A stretch of DNA of 64,000 nucleotides from SIG440 sp045646865 (GCA_045646865.1 JAZRLM010000012.1:62001-126000); one strand, 5' to 3'. Shown: positions 1 to 10,036, counted from the stretch's first letter. Made by a program: numbers and translations. The notes: generated from the letters alone by a model not told the origin.

Positions 1-1248
1 TATGAACCGGGTTCAACATTTAAGATTGCAGTAGCGTCTATGGCTCTTGAAGAGAATGCAGTAGGTCTTAACGACCATTTTTATTGCGGTGGTTCAATTA
101 AGGTAGCTGACCGCAGAATAAGCTGTGCAAACCGTAACGGACATGGCTCGCAGACATTTGTTCAGGCGGTGCAGAACTCCTGTAACCCTGCGTTTATAGA
201 AATCGGAGCAAGGGTTGGCAGAGATGATTTTGTAAAGTATGTCAAAGGTTTTGGATTCCGTGACAAGACGGGTATTGAACTGCCCGGTGAAACAAATGGT
301 ATTTTTCACGAAATATCAAATTTCAAAGAAATTGACCTTGCTACATCTTCATTCGGACAGAGCTTTAATGTTACACCACTCCAGATGGTTACTATGGTTT
401 CGGCTGTTGCAAATGGCGGAAAGCTGATGAAACCGCATCTGGTAAAACGTCTTGTTGATAAAGACCAGAATGTTACGGAAGAATATGCTCCTACGGTTGT
501 ACGTCAGGTTATTTCACCGGAAACGAGTAAAAAAATGTGCGAAATCTTAGAGTCGGTTGTATCGGTGGGCGGTGGTAAAAATGCATATCTTGCAGGTTTC
601 CGCATTGCAGGAAAGACCGGAACATCCGAAAAACAGCCACGTGGAAACGGCAAATATGTTGCATCCTTTGTAGGTTTTGCACCTGCCGATGACCCTGAGA
701 TAGTTTGTCTTGTAATACTTGACCAGCCACCGGTTGGGTCAACATATTATGGTGGATTGATTGCGGCACCTGTTGTAAAAAATATTCTTGAAGAAAGTCT
801 TCAGTATCTGGGAGTTGAACCCGAATACACTCAGGAAGAATTGGAAATGATTGATATAACAGTTCCGGATGTTACGGGCAAAACCCGTACAGAAGCAGAG
901 TCCATTCTTAAAGAAGTAGGCGTGAATATCAGCATCAAGGGTACAGGCGATGTAGTTCTGGATCAGGTGCCAAAGCCTTATTCGAAACTTGCAAGAAACT
1001 CCAAAGTAGTGGCTTATACCGAGGGCGAGGAAATCGCAAAGACGGTGGAGGTCCCCAATGTGGTGGGCTGTTATGGCTCTGAGGCGAACAGAGGTATCAC
1101 CAATTCGGGTCTTAATGTAAGAATAAAGGGTCTGTCAAATGTGGACGGCGTTGCAATATGCTCGGGTCAGTCGCCGGCAGCAGGAACTATGGTAGAGCCG
1201 GGCACGATTATTACTTTGGATTTCAGGTATGTCGAGATACGAGATTAG
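1..1248 (+). CDS. spoVD: SpoVD/FtsI-type class B penicillin-binding protein, 5' truncated
   Basis: C-terminal part of a class B peptidoglycan transpeptidase; the reading frame is open from base 1, so the gene starts before the window. The three catalytic motifs are visible: STFK (active Ser codon at 13-15), SCN (178-186) and KTGTS (613-627). Two PASTA domains follow, about bases 850-1030 and 1045-1245, the arrangement of SpoVD (sporulation-specific) and some PBP2-like division proteins. It is the first gene of a dcw cluster leading into murE with a 25-base gap to the chosen murE start. SpoVD is preferred over FtsI because of the PASTA tail and the downstream SpoVE-like gene; the missing N-terminus prevents a firm choice. 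Confidence 0.9.
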   Translation, partial: YEPGSTFKIAVASMALEENAVGLNDHFYCGGSIKVADRRISCANRNGHGSQTFVQAVQNSCNPAFIEIGARVGRDDFVKYVKGFGFRDKTGIELPGETNGIFHEISNFKEIDLATSSFGQSFNVTPLQMVTMVSAVANGGKLMKPHLVKRLVDKDQNVTEEYAPTVVRQVISPETSKKMCEILESVVSVGGGKNAYLAGFRIAGKTGTSEKQPRGNGKYVASFVGFAPADDPEIVCLVILDQPPVGSTYYGGLIAAPVVKNILEESLQYLGVEPEYTQEELEMIDITVPDVTGKTRTEAESILKEVGVNISIKGTGDVVLDQVPKPYSKLARNSKVVAYTEGEEIAKTVEVPNVVGCYGSEANRGITNSGLNVRIKGLSNVDGVAICSGQSPAAGTMVEPGTIITLDFRYVEIRD

Positions 1249-1273
1249 TGTTTTTAGTTTGGAGGAAGAAACT

Positions 1274-2722
1274 ATGACTTTATCCCAATTATTGTCAGAT
1301 GTTGATATTATTTCGGTTCAGGGAAATATAGATGTGAAAATTTCGGGCATTGCCTTTGATTCAAGGGATGTTAAGCCCGGAGATGTGTTTGTGTGCATCA
1401 AGGGTTATAAATCAGACGGCCACGATTATGCTGAAAACGCTCTTGAGAAGGGCGCAGTTGCGATAATTGCCGAAAAAGAGATGAGTGAAACTGCGGCAAC
1501 CACCGTTGTGGTAGAGAACACAAGATATGCACTTTCAAGCGTGGCGGCTGAGTTTTATGACCATCCGTTTAAAAAGTTCAAACTTATTGGTGTTACCGGT
1601 ACAAACGGAAAGACCACAACAACCTATCTTGTGAAATCTATTCTTGAAAATTGCGGACATCGGGTCGGACTTATAGGAACAAATCAGAATATGATAGGGA
1701 GCGAAGTTATTCCGTCCCATCATACAACACCTGACTCTCTGGAGCTTATGCAGCTTTTTGACAGAATGGCAAAGGAGGGTGTTACCTCGGTAGTAATGGA
1801 GGTTTCGTCACATTCCTTGGCACTTGACAGAGTGGCATCCTGCCATTTTAATATTGGTGCATTCACCAATGTAACACAAGACCACCTTGACTTTCATGAA
1901 ACTATGGAAAATTATATTGACGCAAAGTCAATACTGTTTAAAAAATGCGGTGTTGGTGTGTTTAATATTGATGATGATGCGTATGAAAAGTTGAGTTTGG
2001 GATGCGGTTGTGATGCTCTTACCTATTCAGCAAAAACAAAGGCTGATTTGTGGGCACAAAATATTGAATACCGTGCAACCGGAGTGGAGTTTGACTTAAA
2101 TTATAAAGACGAGAGCGAACGGGTAAGTCTTGCGATTCCCGGTGGATTTTCGGTATATAATGCCCTTACTGCTGCAGGTTGCTGCCTTGCCGCAGGACTT
2201 TCTCTTAAGGAGATTGCTGACGGTTTAAAGACAGCAAAGGGCGTAAAGGGTAGAATCGAAGTTGTTCAGACTAATACCGACTATACAGTTATTATTGACT
2301 ATGCACATACTCCCGACGGACTTCTTAATATACTTAATGCAATAAAAGGCTTTGCCAAGGGAAGAATAGTGACCCTTTTCGGTTGCGGTGGTGATCGTGA
2401 CAAAACCAAACGTCCGCAGATGGGCAAAATTGCAGGTCAACTTTCAGATTTTTGTGTTGTGACAAGTGATAACCCGCGCAGCGAGGAGCCGGGTGCGATT
2501 ATCGAGGATATACTTGTGGGTATGCGTGAAACCGACTGCCGTTATGCGGTGGTTGAAAACAGGTTTGAGGCCATTGAGTTTGCTTTGGATAACGCAAAGC
2601 CTGATGATATAATCCTGCTTGCAGGGAAGGGTCATGAACCCTATCAGATTCTTAAAGACAGAACAATTGTGTTTGATGAAAGGGAAATAGTTCTTAAACT
2701 TATTGATTCATCTGAGAATTAA
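1274..2722 (+). CDS. murE: UDP-MurNAc-tripeptide synthetase MurE (meso-DAP type)
   Basis: Cytoplasmic Mur ligase adding the third stem-peptide residue to UDP-MurNAc-L-Ala-D-Glu. The 482-residue product has the N-terminal Mur domain, the ATP loop GVTGTNGKTTTT (around residue 112) and near the C-terminus the sequence TSDNPRSEEP. DNPR is the family signature for meso-diaminopimelate rather than lysine ligases, so the wall is predicted to be mDAP type. The open frame extends upstream to 1229, overlapping spoVD, but ATG at 1274 is preceded by GGAGGA at 1261-1266, so I use that start. murF follows 18 bases later with its own strong RBS. Confidence 0.95.
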   Translation: MTLSQLLSDVDIISVQGNIDVKISGIAFDSRDVKPGDVFVCIKGYKSDGHDYAENALEKGAVAIIAEKEMSETAATTVVVENTRYALSSVAAEFYDHPFKKFKLIGVTGTNGKTTTTYLVKSILENCGHRVGLIGTNQNMIGSEVIPSHHTTPDSLELMQLFDRMAKEGVTSVVMEVSSHSLALDRVASCHFNIGAFTNVTQDHLDFHETMENYIDAKSILFKKCGVGVFNIDDDAYEKLSLGCGCDALTYSAKTKADLWAQNIEYRATGVEFDLNYKDESERVSLAIPGGFSVYNALTAAGCCLAAGLSLKEIADGLKTAKGVKGRIEVVQTNTDYTVIIDYAHTPDGLLNILNAIKGFAKGRIVTLFGCGGDRDKTKRPQMGKIAGQLSDFCVVTSDNPRSEEPGAIIEDILVGMRETDCRYAVVENRFEAIEFALDNAKPDDIILLAGKGHEPYQILKDRTIVFDEREIVLKLIDSSEN

Positions 2723-2740
2723 AATGAAGGAGGGAGCAAA

Positions 2741-4147
2741 TTGGAAAAAATTCTGACATTAGCACAGATAGCAAAAGCCTGTGACGGTTTTTTTGAAAAC
2801 TGTGACGGAGATAAAGTTGTTGCAGATGTTGTAACAGATAGTCGCAAAATAAGTGAAGGCTCGGTATTTGTTGCCCTCAGGGGTGAAAAGTTTGACGGGC
2901 ATAATTTTGTAAGTCAGGCCCAAGCTGCAGGTGCGGTGTGCTGTGTGGTTGACAAAGATTTTGACAACAAAGAAGGTTTTTCGGTAATTGTGTGTGAAAA
3001 TACATACAAGGCATTGCGCGATATTGCGGCATATTACCGAAGCTGTTTTGCGATCCCTTCGGTAGGGATTACCGGCAGCGTAGGGAAAACCAGCACAAAG
3101 GATATGGTGGCCTGCGTTCTTGAAAACAAATTTAAGGTACTTAAAACAGAGGGTAATTTCAATAACGAAATAGGCTTGCCATTGACCGCTTTCCGTATGG
3201 AAAATACAGACGAAATTGCGGTTTTTGAAATGGGAATGAGCGCCTTTGGTGAAATATCAAGGCTCACAAAAATTGCGACACCGGAAACTGCGATAATAAC
3301 AAATATCGGATTTTCGCATATCGAACATCTTGGCTCTCAAGAAGGAATTTTAAAGGCGAAGCTTGAAATATTAGAGGGTATGCCTGCGGGTGACGGTACG
3401 GTGATTTTAAATGGCGACGACCCGCTTTTGTGGAAAACGGTAGGAACCGTTCCCTTTGAAACATTGACATACGGCATTGAAAATAACGAATGCGACATTG
3501 TTGCATCTAACATAAAGAAGCATTCGGACGGAACGTTGTTTGACGTGAAGGTCGAAGGCGAGATATATCATATCAGGATAAATACCGCGGGGGCACACCA
3601 TATTTATAATGCTCTGGCGGCAATTCTTGCGGGTATAAAGTACGGTATGACAATGACCGAGATTGCAGAGGGTATAGCGAATTTTAAACCTCAGGGGCTG
3701 CGACAGAACATTGAGGTTCTTGAAAATTATGTGATAATTAAGGATTGTTATAATGCAAGTCCCACATCTATGAAATCAGGGCTTGAGGTTTTGTCGGTTA
3801 CAAAGCCGAAGGATGCAGATGCAGAATCCAGGCGGGTAGCCGTTCTTGGTGATATGCTGGAACTTGGTGATTATTCCGACGAGGCCCACAACACCGTGGG
3901 CGGTTACGTCTGCGATTATGACATAGGGTGTCTGATTGCGGTGGGCCCTCATGCCGAAATGGTGGCAAACGGCGCAATTGAAAAAGGATTTAACTCGTCA
4001 GAGATTTATATTTTTTATGATAATAATGCCGCAAAGGCTCATATAATGGATATTTTGCAGCCAAACGATGTGCTTTTGTTTAAAGCATCACGAGGAATGA
4101 GGTTGGAAGAAATAGCAGAATATGTTGCCGAGGCAGATGCTAATTAA
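2741..4147 (+). CDS. murF: UDP-MurNAc-tripeptide--D-Ala-D-Ala ligase MurF
   Basis: Adds D-Ala-D-Ala to the tripeptide precursor, completing UDP-MurNAc-pentapeptide. The 468-residue product shows the Mur ligase N-terminal domain, the ATP loop GITGSVGKTSTKDM (about residue 108), the central NNEIGLPLT and EMGMS motifs typical of MurF, and the C-terminal lobe with DCYNASPTSM. The start is TTG at 2741, eight bases after a GGAGGG ribosome binding site (2729-2734). The gene sits between murE and mraY, the canonical order, with a 14-base gap to mraY. Confidence 0.95.
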   Translation: MEKILTLAQIAKACDGFFENCDGDKVVADVVTDSRKISEGSVFVALRGEKFDGHNFVSQAQAAGAVCCVVDKDFDNKEGFSVIVCENTYKALRDIAAYYRSCFAIPSVGITGSVGKTSTKDMVACVLENKFKVLKTEGNFNNEIGLPLTAFRMENTDEIAVFEMGMSAFGEISRLTKIATPETAIITNIGFSHIEHLGSQEGILKAKLEILEGMPAGDGTVILNGDDPLLWKTVGTVPFETLTYGIENNECDIVASNIKKHSDGTLFDVKVEGEIYHIRINTAGAHHIYNALAAILAGIKYGMTMTEIAEGIANFKPQGLRQNIEVLENYVIIKDCYNASPTSMKSGLEVLSVTKPKDADAESRRVAVLGDMLELGDYSDEAHNTVGGYVCDYDIGCLIAVGPHAEMVANGAIEKGFNSSEIYIFYDNNAAKAHIMDILQPNDVLLFKASRGMRLEEIAEYVAEADAN

Positions 4148-4161
4148 AGGCGGAGGATAAA

Positions 4162-5139
4162 ATGATAAAAACACTTATAGTTGGATTAATTGGGTTTATT
4201 GTTGCGGCAGTTTGCGGAATATTTTTAATTCCACTACTTCACAGACTTAAATTCGGTCAGGAAATAAGGGAAGAGGGCCCCAAGTGGCATCAGAAAAAAT
4301 CGGGCACACCCACAATGGGCGGATTTATATTTATCATTGCTGTTGCTGTTGCGGCGATTTGTGGCGTATTTATATACGGTGCAGGCAAGGATAAAAACGC
4401 TATTATGGGTATTTGTGCAATAACCTTTGCGGCGCTGGGTTTTGGTGCTATCGGATTTGTTGACGATTACATAAAGGTTATCCTTAAAAGAAATTTGGGA
4501 CTTCGTGCGTCGCAGAAGTTTGCTCTTCAAATTATAGTTTCGCTTGGCTTTTCGGTGTGGATGGTAAGCAGCGGAATTATAGGTACAGATGTTGCTATTC
4601 CATTTACCGGCATCACTCTTAAACTGCATTACGGGGTATATATTCCGTTGATTATTCTTGTTATGACAGCAGCAACAAACAGCGTAAACCTTACTGACGG
4701 TCTTGACGGTCTGGCTGCCTGCATAACAGTAGTTGTTGGAGTTTTCTATTGCATTACATCAAGTATTGCGGGAACAACTCCGGTGGTAATTTTCAGTTCT
4801 GCATTGGTGGGCGGTCTGGTAGGATTTTTGCTCTATAACAAATATCCTGCGAAGGTGTTTATGGGTGATACAGGCTCGCTGTTCTTAGGCGGTGCGGTGT
4901 CGGCAATGGCAATTTATATGAAAAATCCTCTGCTACTGCTGATAGTGGGATTTGCATATGTTATGGAAACACTTTCGGTTATAATTCAGGTTGCGTGGTT
5001 TAAAAAGACCGGCAAACGTATTTTCAAAATGAGCCCCATTCATCATCACTTTGAAATGTGCGGATGGAGTGAGGTTAAGATTGTAACAGTATTTTCGCTT
5101 ATAACAGCAGTACTTTGTGTAATAGGCTTTTTTGCATAA
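4162..5139 (+). CDS. mraY: Phospho-MurNAc-pentapeptide translocase MraY
   Basis: Integral membrane enzyme that transfers phospho-MurNAc-pentapeptide to undecaprenyl phosphate, forming lipid I. The 325-residue protein is almost entirely hydrophobic helices (about ten) and carries the family's aspartate motifs: FVDDYIKV (about residue 99), NLTDGLDGL (about residue 175) and MGDTGSLFLGG (about residue 232), plus MSPIHHHFE near the C-terminus. RBS GGCGGAGG lies just before ATG at 4162. In most Firmicutes murD follows directly, but here a 205-base noncoding stretch precedes spoVE/ftsW. Confidence 0.97.
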   Translation: MIKTLIVGLIGFIVAAVCGIFLIPLLHRLKFGQEIREEGPKWHQKKSGTPTMGGFIFIIAVAVAAICGVFIYGAGKDKNAIMGICAITFAALGFGAIGFVDDYIKVILKRNLGLRASQKFALQIIVSLGFSVWMVSSGIIGTDVAIPFTGITLKLHYGVYIPLIILVMTAATNSVNLTDGLDGLAACITVVVGVFYCITSSIAGTTPVVIFSSALVGGLVGFLLYNKYPAKVFMGDTGSLFLGGAVSAMAIYMKNPLLLLIVGFAYVMETLSVIIQVAWFKKTGKRIFKMSPIHHHFEMCGWSEVKIVTVFSLITAVLCVIGFFA

Positions 5140-5196
5140 TAGGAATTTACTACCTGTCGGTACTAAACCCCTATTATAAAAAAATATAATTTAGAT

Positions 5197-5295
5197 TGCC
5201 CGTGCAAGATTTTTGGCTTTGCCGAAATGCACATGGGCAAACAAAGCGTTATAGCTACGACCGCCGCCTGCAGCGAGCGGTGCAGCCGCTTTGTT
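5197..5295. repeat. Two adjacent long hairpins where murD would normally be
   Basis: The 205-base mraY-spoVE gap has no credible ORF on the + strand. It holds TGCCCGTGCA (5197-5206) matching TGCACATGGGCA (5228-5239) in inverted orientation, then AACAAAGCG (5240-5248) matching CGCTTTGTT (5287-5295), the latter enclosing CTGCA/TGCAG (5268-5272/5281-5285). There is no U-tract, so it is not a clear terminator. It could be a relic of a small palindromic element or a structured intergenic RNA. Confidence 0.5.
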
Positions 5296-5344
5296 CCATA
5301 AATAACTGACGTAAAAATAAAACAGAAAGGCAGGTACAGCGATT

Positions 5345-6532
5345 ATGAAACGGGGACGAAGAAATGCAGGTTCAAGAAAATCAAGAAAATCCCGTAAAGG
5401 TTTTATAGTGTCCAGAATAAACAACCTTGCTGCGGCTGCCAAAGGCATGGATATTCAGTTTCTGGTGGCGGTGTATATATTGTTGGCTTTTGGACTGCTT
5501 ATGGTGTTAAGTGCCAGCAGCCCTATTGCTTATGCAAGTGAGGCCACAAACCACGACAGCTTTTTTTACTTCAAAAAGCAGCTTTTGTGGGCGATTTTAG
5601 GCAGTATTGCAATGTTTATTACCGCAAATTATGATTATAAAAAACTTAAAAAATGGGCATTTCCTGCACTTTGCCTCACGGTTTTACTTTTGCTGTTGGT
5701 ACTTGTTCCGGGCATAGGACGAAAGATAAATGACGCCCGACGTTGGATTTACATAGGTCCAATAAACTTTCAGCCGTCCGAGGTTGCAAAGATTGCTATG
5801 ATAGTATTTTTTTCTTATAGTTTGTCAAAAAACTATAAGGAACTGAAAAACTTTAGCGTATTTATGATGTATTTAGCTATTATCGGTGTTGTGGCCATGA
5901 TAATAATGATGGAACCCCATTTCAGTTGTACCATGCTGATTGTGGCAACCTGTGTACTGCTTATGTTTGTGGCAGGGGCAAAAATAAGCCATTTTGCTGT
6001 TTTATGCCTGCCGGTATTGTTTGTTTTGGTACTTGTGGTTGCTAAATCTCCTTACCGTCTTGCCCGCGTGCTCACATTTTTGGATCCGTTTAAAGATATT
6101 CAGGGTTCAGGCTGGCAGATTGTGCAGTCACTTTATGCCATAGGCTCAGGCGGAATTTTCGGGGCAGGTCTGGGACAAAGCCGACAGAAGTACCTGAACA
6201 TTCCTGAACCGCAGAATGATTTTATATTTTCTATTCTTGCCGAGGAATTCGGACTTCTTGGTGCGGTACTGGTTATGTTGATGTTTATATTCCTTATCAT
6301 CAGAGGAATAAAAATCGCTCTTAAGGCGCCGGACCTTTTCGGCACACTTCTGACAACAGGAATTATCGGACTTATTGCAATTCAGGCATTGGTTAATATT
6401 GCGGTTGTAACGTCGTCAATACCTGTCACGGGCATGCCGTTGCCATTTTTCAGTTATGGTGGTACGGCACTTGCGATAACCATGGCAGAGATGGGAATTG
6501 TTCTTAATGTGTCAAAACACAGCAAATTGTAA
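5345..6532 (+). CDS. spoVE: SEDS-family glycosyltransferase SpoVE/FtsW
   Basis: Membrane peptidoglycan polymerase of the SEDS family that works with a class B PBP such as the SpoVD fragment upstream. The 395-residue product begins with a very basic stretch (MKRGRRNAGSRKSRKSRKG), then about ten transmembrane helices. Family signatures include PSEVAKIA (about residue 140), the GSGWQIVQSLYAIGSGG loop and the C-terminal PVTGMPLPFFSYGGT. The RBS (GAAAGGCAGG) is moderate and rather far from the ATG; a later start is possible because the basic leader is longer than in most homologues. SpoVE and FtsW cannot be told apart with certainty from sequence. Confidence 0.9.
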   Translation: MKRGRRNAGSRKSRKSRKGFIVSRINNLAAAAKGMDIQFLVAVYILLAFGLLMVLSASSPIAYASEATNHDSFFYFKKQLLWAILGSIAMFITANYDYKKLKKWAFPALCLTVLLLLLVLVPGIGRKINDARRWIYIGPINFQPSEVAKIAMIVFFSYSLSKNYKELKNFSVFMMYLAIIGVVAMIIMMEPHFSCTMLIVATCVLLMFVAGAKISHFAVLCLPVLFVLVLVVAKSPYRLARVLTFLDPFKDIQGSGWQIVQSLYAIGSGGIFGAGLGQSRQKYLNIPEPQNDFIFSILAEEFGLLGAVLVMLMFIFLIIRGIKIALKAPDLFGTLLTTGIIGLIAIQALVNIAVVTSSIPVTGMPLPFFSYGGTALAITMAEMGIVLNVSKHSKL

Positions 6533-6557
6533 ACATTAATGAAAGGTCGGCATCTGA

Positions 6558-7670
6558 ATGAGAATTTTATTTGCAGGCGGAGGAACGGCAGGGCATATCA
6601 ATCCTGCCATTGCAATTGCAAACTACATAAAGGAAAAAGAACCCGATAGTGAGTTCCTTTTTATAGGAACAGAAAAGGGTATGGAGAGTACCCTTGTTCC
6701 ACGGTCGGGTTACGATATAAAATTTATCAAAATACACGGATTTCAGCGAAAACTTAGCTTCAAAAACATAAAAACCGTAGGCGAGATTTTTGGCGGAATA
6801 GGCCGTGTAAGAAAAATTATAAAAGATTTTAAACCGGATGTTGTTGTGGGCACAGGTGGTTATGTAGCAGGCCCAGCCCTTGCGGCTGCGGCAATGTTGA
6901 AGCTTCCAACATTGGTTCACGAGGCAAATGCATACCCCGGTGTTACCATAAGAATACTGTCACATTTTGCAGATGTTGTGGCTCTTAGTATGGCCGAGGC
7001 GGCAAAATTTGTCCCGAAAGCAAAAAGGATTGAAATAACGGGTAATCCGGTAAGACCTTCAATCCTTGCTGAGAATCAGCCATCTGCAAAGGCAAAGCTT
7101 GGTCTTGGCGATGAAAAGGTTATTCTGATATTCGGCGGCAGTCTTGGCGCAGAAAAAATCAATCAGGTTGCAACTGACTGGATATCGGGCATTGTGGCAG
7201 AGGAAAAGTATCAGATAATCATGTCCACAGGCAAGAATAATCAGTTTGAAAAGGTGATGAACCGCTTTAAAAATAACGGCATAGAACCCGAAGCTTATAA
7301 AAAACTCAAGGTTTCAGAGTATATATACGATATGGATTTGGCACTTAATGCGGCAGATTTGATTATTGCACGTTCGGGTGGCTCGGTAAGTGAAATGACA
7401 GCTCTTGGCAAGGCGGCAATACTGATACCTTCGCCATATGTGGCAGGCAATCATCAGGAACACAACGCACGTGCCGTTGAAAAATCAGGGGGTGCGGTTG
7501 TAATCCGCGAAAGCGAGCTTTGCGTGGATAAGCTTGGGACGGCGGTCAGCCATATTCTTGAGGATGACGGCGTTCTTGAAAAAATGAGTCGTGGCTCAAA
7601 GAGTATAGGTATTCCTGATTCTACAGAAAGGATATATAAAATACTTAAAGGATTAACCAAAACTGAATAG
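6558..7670 (+). CDS. murG: Lipid II synthase MurG
   Basis: Membrane-associated GT-B glycosyltransferase that adds GlcNAc to lipid I to form lipid II. The 370-residue protein starts with the glycine-rich loop GGGTAGHINPA (residues 6-16) and shows GTGGYVAGP (about residue 97), the family's HEANAYPG, the C-terminal domain entry IFGGSLGAEKIN, and the donor-binding region IARSGGSVSEMTALGKAAILIPSP. It lies 25 bases after spoVE and is followed by murA, the usual dcw order in Clostridia. Confidence 0.96.
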   Translation: MRILFAGGGTAGHINPAIAIANYIKEKEPDSEFLFIGTEKGMESTLVPRSGYDIKFIKIHGFQRKLSFKNIKTVGEIFGGIGRVRKIIKDFKPDVVVGTGGYVAGPALAAAAMLKLPTLVHEANAYPGVTIRILSHFADVVALSMAEAAKFVPKAKRIEITGNPVRPSILAENQPSAKAKLGLGDEKVILIFGGSLGAEKINQVATDWISGIVAEEKYQIIMSTGKNNQFEKVMNRFKNNGIEPEAYKKLKVSEYIYDMDLALNAADLIIARSGGSVSEMTALGKAAILIPSPYVAGNHQEHNARAVEKSGGAVVIRESELCVDKLGTAVSHILEDDGVLEKMSRGSKSIGIPDSTERIYKILKGLTKTE

Positions 7671-7748
7671 CAAATTGATGTAACACCATTTTCGGTAAAT
7701 TACATAGTATGTAGGTAAACAGACAGAATTCTATCCGGAGGTGTTACG

Positions 7749-8999
7749 GTGAGCAGACTTTTAATTTGCGGTGGAAAAAAGCTGAGCGGCGAGGTTGATG
7801 TTCAGGGCTCTAAAAATGCAGTCCTGCCAATTCTGGCCGCATCTGTTTTAAATGGGGATAAATCGGTTATACATAACTGCCCTGATCTTGCTGATACGGC
7901 GGCTGCTCTTGAAATTATAAGGCAGCTTGGGGGCAAAACCGAATATTGCAACCACACGGCAGTAGTTAATACTGCTGGTGTACAAAAATACGAGATTTCA
8001 AATGAACTTATGTGCAGTATGCGGTCATCAGTTCTGTTTTTGGGACCATTACTTGCACGGACAAAAAAGGCGGTTATATCCTATCCCGGCGGATGTGCCA
8101 TAGGCTTAAGACCTATTGATTTGCATATCAAAGCCTTTAGACAACTTGGCGTAACTGTTGAGGAAATCGGCGGAAATATTTATTGCAAGCTGGATAAGAT
8201 AATACCAACTACAATAAATCTGCTGTTCCCCAGCGTGGGAGCAACCGAAAATATTATGCTGCTTACGGCGGTTTCAAAAGGTGAAACTATAATAACCAAT
8301 GCGGCACGTGAACCTGAAATTGTTGACCTGCAGAACTTCCTTAATGCAATGGGTGCAGAAATTTCCGGTGCAGGTTCTGAAATAATTCGTATATTAGGTG
8401 TTGAAAAATTAGAAAAAGTAGAGTATAATATAATTTCGGACAGAATTTTTGCATCGACCTGTGCTTGTGCTGTTGCTTGTTGCGGCGGGGATGTTGTTCT
8501 TAAAAATATCAATGCCGAACATATACGGCTGATTCTTTCAATGCTCAGGGATTCGGGGTGCAGTATTACAGATGGCAAAGATTATGTGCGCATTAAGTGT
8601 GTGGATAGGTTGCGGGGCTTAGGCAAGATTATGACATCACCTTATCCCGGATTTCCCACAGATGCACAGGCTTTGTTTATGTCGGCACTTGCTACGGCAG
8701 AGGGTACAACTGTTTTTGTGGAAAATATCTTTGAAAGCAGATACAAGCACGTTCCCGAGCTTATTAAAATGGGCGCAGATATAATTGTTGACGGACGGCT
8801 TGCGGCGGTTACGGGTTGCAATTATATTCAGGGTGCAAAAATATGTGCAGGGGATTTGCGCGGCGGTGCTGCTTTAGTAATTGCAGGACTGTCTGCTATT
8901 GGTGATACTGAAATTTCGGGAGTTCATCACATTGACCGTGGTTATGAACGTATCGAAGATATGTTTTCGGCGTTGGGAGCGTCAATAAAACGAAAATAA
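7749..8999 (+). CDS. murA: UDP-GlcNAc 1-carboxyvinyltransferase MurA
   Basis: Cytoplasmic enolpyruvyl transferase of the first committed step of peptidoglycan synthesis (PEP plus UDP-GlcNAc). The 416-residue protein has the substrate loop GSKNAVLPILAAS (about residues 20-32) and the active-site segment PGGCAIGLRPIDLH with the reactive cysteine that fosfomycin alkylates; the Cys is present, so no intrinsic resistance is predicted from this residue. Start is GTG at 7749 with GGAGGTG at 7738-7744. Its position between murG and ftsQ is typical of Clostridia. Confidence 0.95.
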   Translation: MSRLLICGGKKLSGEVDVQGSKNAVLPILAASVLNGDKSVIHNCPDLADTAAALEIIRQLGGKTEYCNHTAVVNTAGVQKYEISNELMCSMRSSVLFLGPLLARTKKAVISYPGGCAIGLRPIDLHIKAFRQLGVTVEEIGGNIYCKLDKIIPTTINLLFPSVGATENIMLLTAVSKGETIITNAAREPEIVDLQNFLNAMGAEISGAGSEIIRILGVEKLEKVEYNIISDRIFASTCACAVACCGGDVVLKNINAEHIRLILSMLRDSGCSITDGKDYVRIKCVDRLRGLGKIMTSPYPGFPTDAQALFMSALATAEGTTVFVENIFESRYKHVPELIKMGADIIVDGRLAAVTGCNYIQGAKICAGDLRGGAALVIAGLSAIGDTEISGVHHIDRGYERIEDMFSALGASIKRK

Positions 9000-9033
9000 A
9001 ACAGATGAAAAAACAGGGAAAGGAGAATGTACG

Positions 9034-9987
9034 GTGAAGATTGTAAGAAAGTCGAAAAAAACTACAACAAAAAGCACAGCGGCAGTTGCGGAAACTGAGG
9101 ATATTAAACGGAAAATGCTTAAAAAGAAACGTAAAAACCGTATAAAACGACGAATGACCGTTCTGGTGTTTCTGATTGGGTGTATTGGTATTATTGTTGC
9201 TGTGCTTACGGCTCCTTTCTTCAACGTAAAAACCGCATATTGTGTGGGACAGCAGAATATGACCGAGGCAGAAATCTTGCAGATGGCACAGATTCAAATC
9301 GGAAAAAATATTTTTATGACTAATATCCGTGCTGTGCAAAAACGACTTGCCGAGAACCCTGAGATTGCTGAAGTTAAAGTGCGCAGGGTGTTCCCTGATA
9401 AAATAAAAATTGAGGTTATTGAAGCAAAACCTGTGGCTTATGTTGGGTATGATTCGCAATTTTTGATGATTAACCTTGAAGGCAAGATTATAAGGGCTAA
9501 TCAAGGAGAGGAAATACCTGATGTTGCAAAAATTGAAGGTATAGGTGTTGTATCTGCTGAACCGGGAACTCAGATTGCGGCAGAGGATGATGCAAGGGCA
9601 GGAAAGCTGTTTGAGTGTATGAATATTCTTTCACAGCTTGAGATGCTTGACAAAATAAATTATATTAACTTTGCCGATTTATCTGATTTGCAGTTGGATT
9701 ACGAAAACCGTCTGTATATGCTGCTGGGCGGTTATGAGAATATGGAATATAAACTGAAATTCTGCAAAAAGGTTATTGACGAAAGTATTTCCGAATACGA
9801 AAAAGCACTTTTTGACTACCGCAGCGACAAGCTTTATGTTGGTCCGCGGGAAACTCCGCATGGTGAGAAAACGGAAGATAATTCCGATGCAGATGTAGTT
9901 GAAACCGAAACAGAGACAACGGATCCGAACACAGAATCACAGGATAAACCGGAAACAAATACCGAGGCGCCACCAACAGAAAATTAG
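9034..9987 (+). CDS. ftsQ: Cell division protein FtsQ/DivIB
   Basis: Bitopic divisome protein bridging cytoplasmic and extracytoplasmic division factors. The 317-residue product has a basic, lysine-rich cytoplasmic tail (residues 1-45), one transmembrane helix (about 46-66, MTVLVFLIGCIGIIVAVLTA), a POTRA domain beginning FFNVKTAYCVGQQNMTEAEI, then the FtsQ beta domain (IEVIEAKPVAYVGYD). The C-terminal 45 residues are a low-complexity, acidic Thr/Glu/Pro tail. Start is GTG at 9034 after GGAAAGGAGAA. It is followed by the DUF881 and sbp genes as in Bacillus. Confidence 0.9.
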   Translation: MKIVRKSKKTTTKSTAAVAETEDIKRKMLKKKRKNRIKRRMTVLVFLIGCIGIIVAVLTAPFFNVKTAYCVGQQNMTEAEILQMAQIQIGKNIFMTNIRAVQKRLAENPEIAEVKVRRVFPDKIKIEVIEAKPVAYVGYDSQFLMINLEGKIIRANQGEEIPDVAKIEGIGVVSAEPGTQIAAEDDARAGKLFECMNILSQLEMLDKINYINFADLSDLQLDYENRLYMLLGGYENMEYKLKFCKKVIDESISEYEKALFDYRSDKLYVGPRETPHGEKTEDNSDADVVETETETTDPNTESQDKPETNTEAPPTEN

Positions 9988-10036
9988 GTGTTCCCTTATG
10001 AAACAATGAAGAACAATAGAGAAGGATGCAAATAAA

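Noticed and set aside
5191..5448. 85-codon minus-strand frame over the mraY-spoVE gap
   Set aside because: It overlaps the spoVE start, has no RBS and its composition reflects the hairpins.
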